NCBI RefSeq assembly: GCF_007678255.1
Contig: NZ_VEED01000005.1
Coordinates: 62,001-126,000 of the forward strand
Source: Bacillus sp. X1(2014)
Lineage (GTDB): Bacteria; Bacillota; Bacilli; Bacillales_B; DSM-18226
DNA: 64,000 nucleotides
Direction: 5' to 3'
A program made the position numbers and the translations under genes. Each line of letters opens with the position of its first letter. The first letter of the stretch is position 1. Shown in pieces: positions 62,957 to 64,000 of the stretch. The notes under the pieces are model-generated. The model saw only the letters and a list, made by a program, of their open reading frames with translations. It did not search any database and was not told the origin of the DNA.

Positions 62957-63694
62957 ATGTTAATAGACAAAATAATAAATTTCGAAAATAATTTTGCAGA
63001 GATTCAATCGAAGGTAATAGAAAAACCTTATGGTAGAATCTTTTATGATCAAAATAATCCTTTATCTTATGATAGTAATCATGCATTCATCCATGAGGAT
63101 TCCGACTATGAATTCGCGATTAAGGATATTGTGACTTTTTATCAATCAATAGATATCATTCCACGAGTGTATACATTCGCAAAAAATGAAAGTTCAGTTG
63201 GTCAATATTTAGAAAGTAAGGGATTTAAGAAATCACTAGATGAAATTTGTTTCTTTGTCCAAAAAAATAAAAAAAGAATAGATATTCCTCAGACCCTTCA
63301 TTTTAAAAGGTTACATCGTATAGATGAAACCATAAATGAATTACTCAGCTCTGATCAAGAACAAGGTGAATGGGGGTTTAAATCACTGTTAAAGTCGATT
63401 GATAACGAAAATTTTTATTTGTTTGGTGGATTCGCTGATGAAGAATTAGTTTGTATAGCTTCCTTATATAGCAAAAATGATATTTCTAGAGTAAATGATG
63501 TATTTACTAAAAAAGATCAAAGAGGAAAAGGATACGGCAGCCAATTAATCAACTTTATGACTGATTTTAATGATAAGACACTAAACACAACCAGTTATTT
63601 ATATGCCCACAATCCAAATGCAATAAAAGTATATAATAAAGCTGGATATGAAGAAATAAATGCAATTGTTAGAGGTTGTTACTGGTTAGAATAA
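62957..63694 (+). CDS. GNAT family N-acetyltransferase
   Basis: 245 residues from ATG 62957, whose spacing to GGAGG (8 nt) is better than that of ATG 62951. The C-terminal GNAT domain has NDVFTKKDQRGKGYGSQLI (acetyl-CoA motif R/QxxGxG/A as QRGKGYG) and LYAHNPNAIKVYNKAGYEE. The N-terminal half (about 1-130) is GNAT-like but degenerate. The substrate is unknown. Confidence 0.85.
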   Translation: MLIDKIINFENNFAEIQSKVIEKPYGRIFYDQNNPLSYDSNHAFIHEDSDYEFAIKDIVTFYQSIDIIPRVYTFAKNESSVGQYLESKGFKKSLDEICFFVQKNKKRIDIPQTLHFKRLHRIDETINELLSSDQEQGEWGFKSLLKSIDNENFYLFGGFADEELVCIASLYSKNDISRVNDVFTKKDQRGKGYGSQLINFMTDFNDKTLNTTSYLYAHNPNAIKVYNKAGYEEINAIVRGCYWLE

Positions 63695-63752
63695 TACCCG
63701 TTCCACTCCTGCCCAAAAGTTTGATAGAAATTCAATAAAGTGAGGTTTATAA

Positions 63753-64000
63753 ATGATTTTCACCTATGCTATTTCACAAGAGAACCAGTTGATAAAAGAT
63801 GTAAAGATGGAGGACTTAAGGTCAGATCGATTCAAATTTTATTGGGTGGATTTTGAGGAACCAACTGATGAGGAAACAAAGTTGTTAAGTGAATTTTTCC
63901 ACTTTCATCCCTTAGCGATTGAGGATTGTCTACATTTTATCCAGCGCCCCAATATGAATTATTATGGTGAAGTACTTTTCTTTGTTTTACATTCATTAGG
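63753..64000 (+). CDS. CorA-family magnesium transporter, cut by the window edge
   Basis: Read by hand: 82 codons visible from ATG 63753, which follows GTGAGG. The text KFYWVDFEEPTDEETKLL, FHFHPLAIEDCLHFIQRPN and YYGEVLFFVLHSL is the N-terminal cytoplasmic domain of CorA-type divalent cation channels. The membrane part with the GMN motif lies beyond the window. Confidence 0.85.
   Translation, partial: MIFTYAISQENQLIKDVKMEDLRSDRFKFYWVDFEEPTDEETKLLSEFFHFHPLAIEDCLHFIQRPNMNYYGEVLFFVLHSL

Overview
The window reads as chromosomal DNA of a low-GC, endospore-forming Bacillaceae bacterium (Bacillus/Neobacillus-like; this is inferred). The support is strong AGGAGG-type ribosome sites, TTGACA/TATAAT promoters, a GerA-type germinant receptor operon, a Spo0E-like phosphatase, a TPP-controlled YkoEDC thiamine-precursor importer, a lysine riboswitch and a MurNAc-recycling operon. 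I saw no rRNA, tRNA, CRISPR array, prophage or insertion sequence. Both window edges cut genes: a DUF2062-like/GH18 protein on the left and a CorA transporter on the right.

Layout. 1-1010: truncated GH18 membrane protein, then a 6 x 21-bp degenerate tandem repeat and a small membrane protein. 2.0-5.8 kb: TPP riboswitch, tenA, ykoE, ykoD, ykoC. 5.9-9.0 kb (minus strand): VOC protein and an operon of DUF5317 protein, a 35-aa peptide and a GGDEF/HD-GYP protein. 9.4-14.7 kb (minus): an XRE/TPR regulator and a 1242-aa secreted subtilase of actinobacterial style. 14.9-21.1 kb: an orphan beta-rich protein, an acidic secreted protein, a MarR regulator with a DHA2 efflux pump and two clear palindromic operators, a GT2 glycosyltransferase and a 48-aa Cys-rich protein.

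21.3-41.9 kb is the most remarkable part, a polysaccharide-utilisation locus. It holds a sugar ABC importer, a DUF624 protein, a heparinase II/III-like protein, a DUF2264 protein, KduI and KduD, a 1419-aa secreted GH59-like enzyme, a second solute-binding lipoprotein with a YesM/YesN-type two-component system, and a GH88 unsaturated-uronyl hydrolase. Together these suggest outside cleavage, import of oligosaccharides, lyase or hydrolase release of unsaturated uronic acid, and KduI/KduD processing toward KDG; KDG kinase and aldolase are not in the window. Three promoters in the locus share two GTCAAAA-like direct repeats exactly 21 bp apart with a -10-like hexamer exactly 58 bp after the first repeat. 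This is read as the binding site of the locus's own AraC-type response regulator. A cre-like site overlaps the start of the importer promoter. A 5 x 52-bp tandem repeat with hairpin potential lies in the middle of the gene cluster.

42-50 kb: an AarF/UbiB-like kinase, a lysine-riboswitch-controlled amino acid ABC importer (probably lysine), an LCP cell-wall ligase, a PfpI-family protein, an EcsC-family protein, a Spo0E-like peptide with an altered signature, and the remnant of a lipoprotein gene. 50.8-56.1 kb: a Cof-type HAD phosphatase, then murQ-murR-murP-mupG for MurNAc-GlcNAc recycling with cre and candidate MurR sites. 56.5-64 kb: gerA-type A-B-C operon, lipoprotein cytochrome c, S9 peptidase, GNAT protein and the start of CorA.
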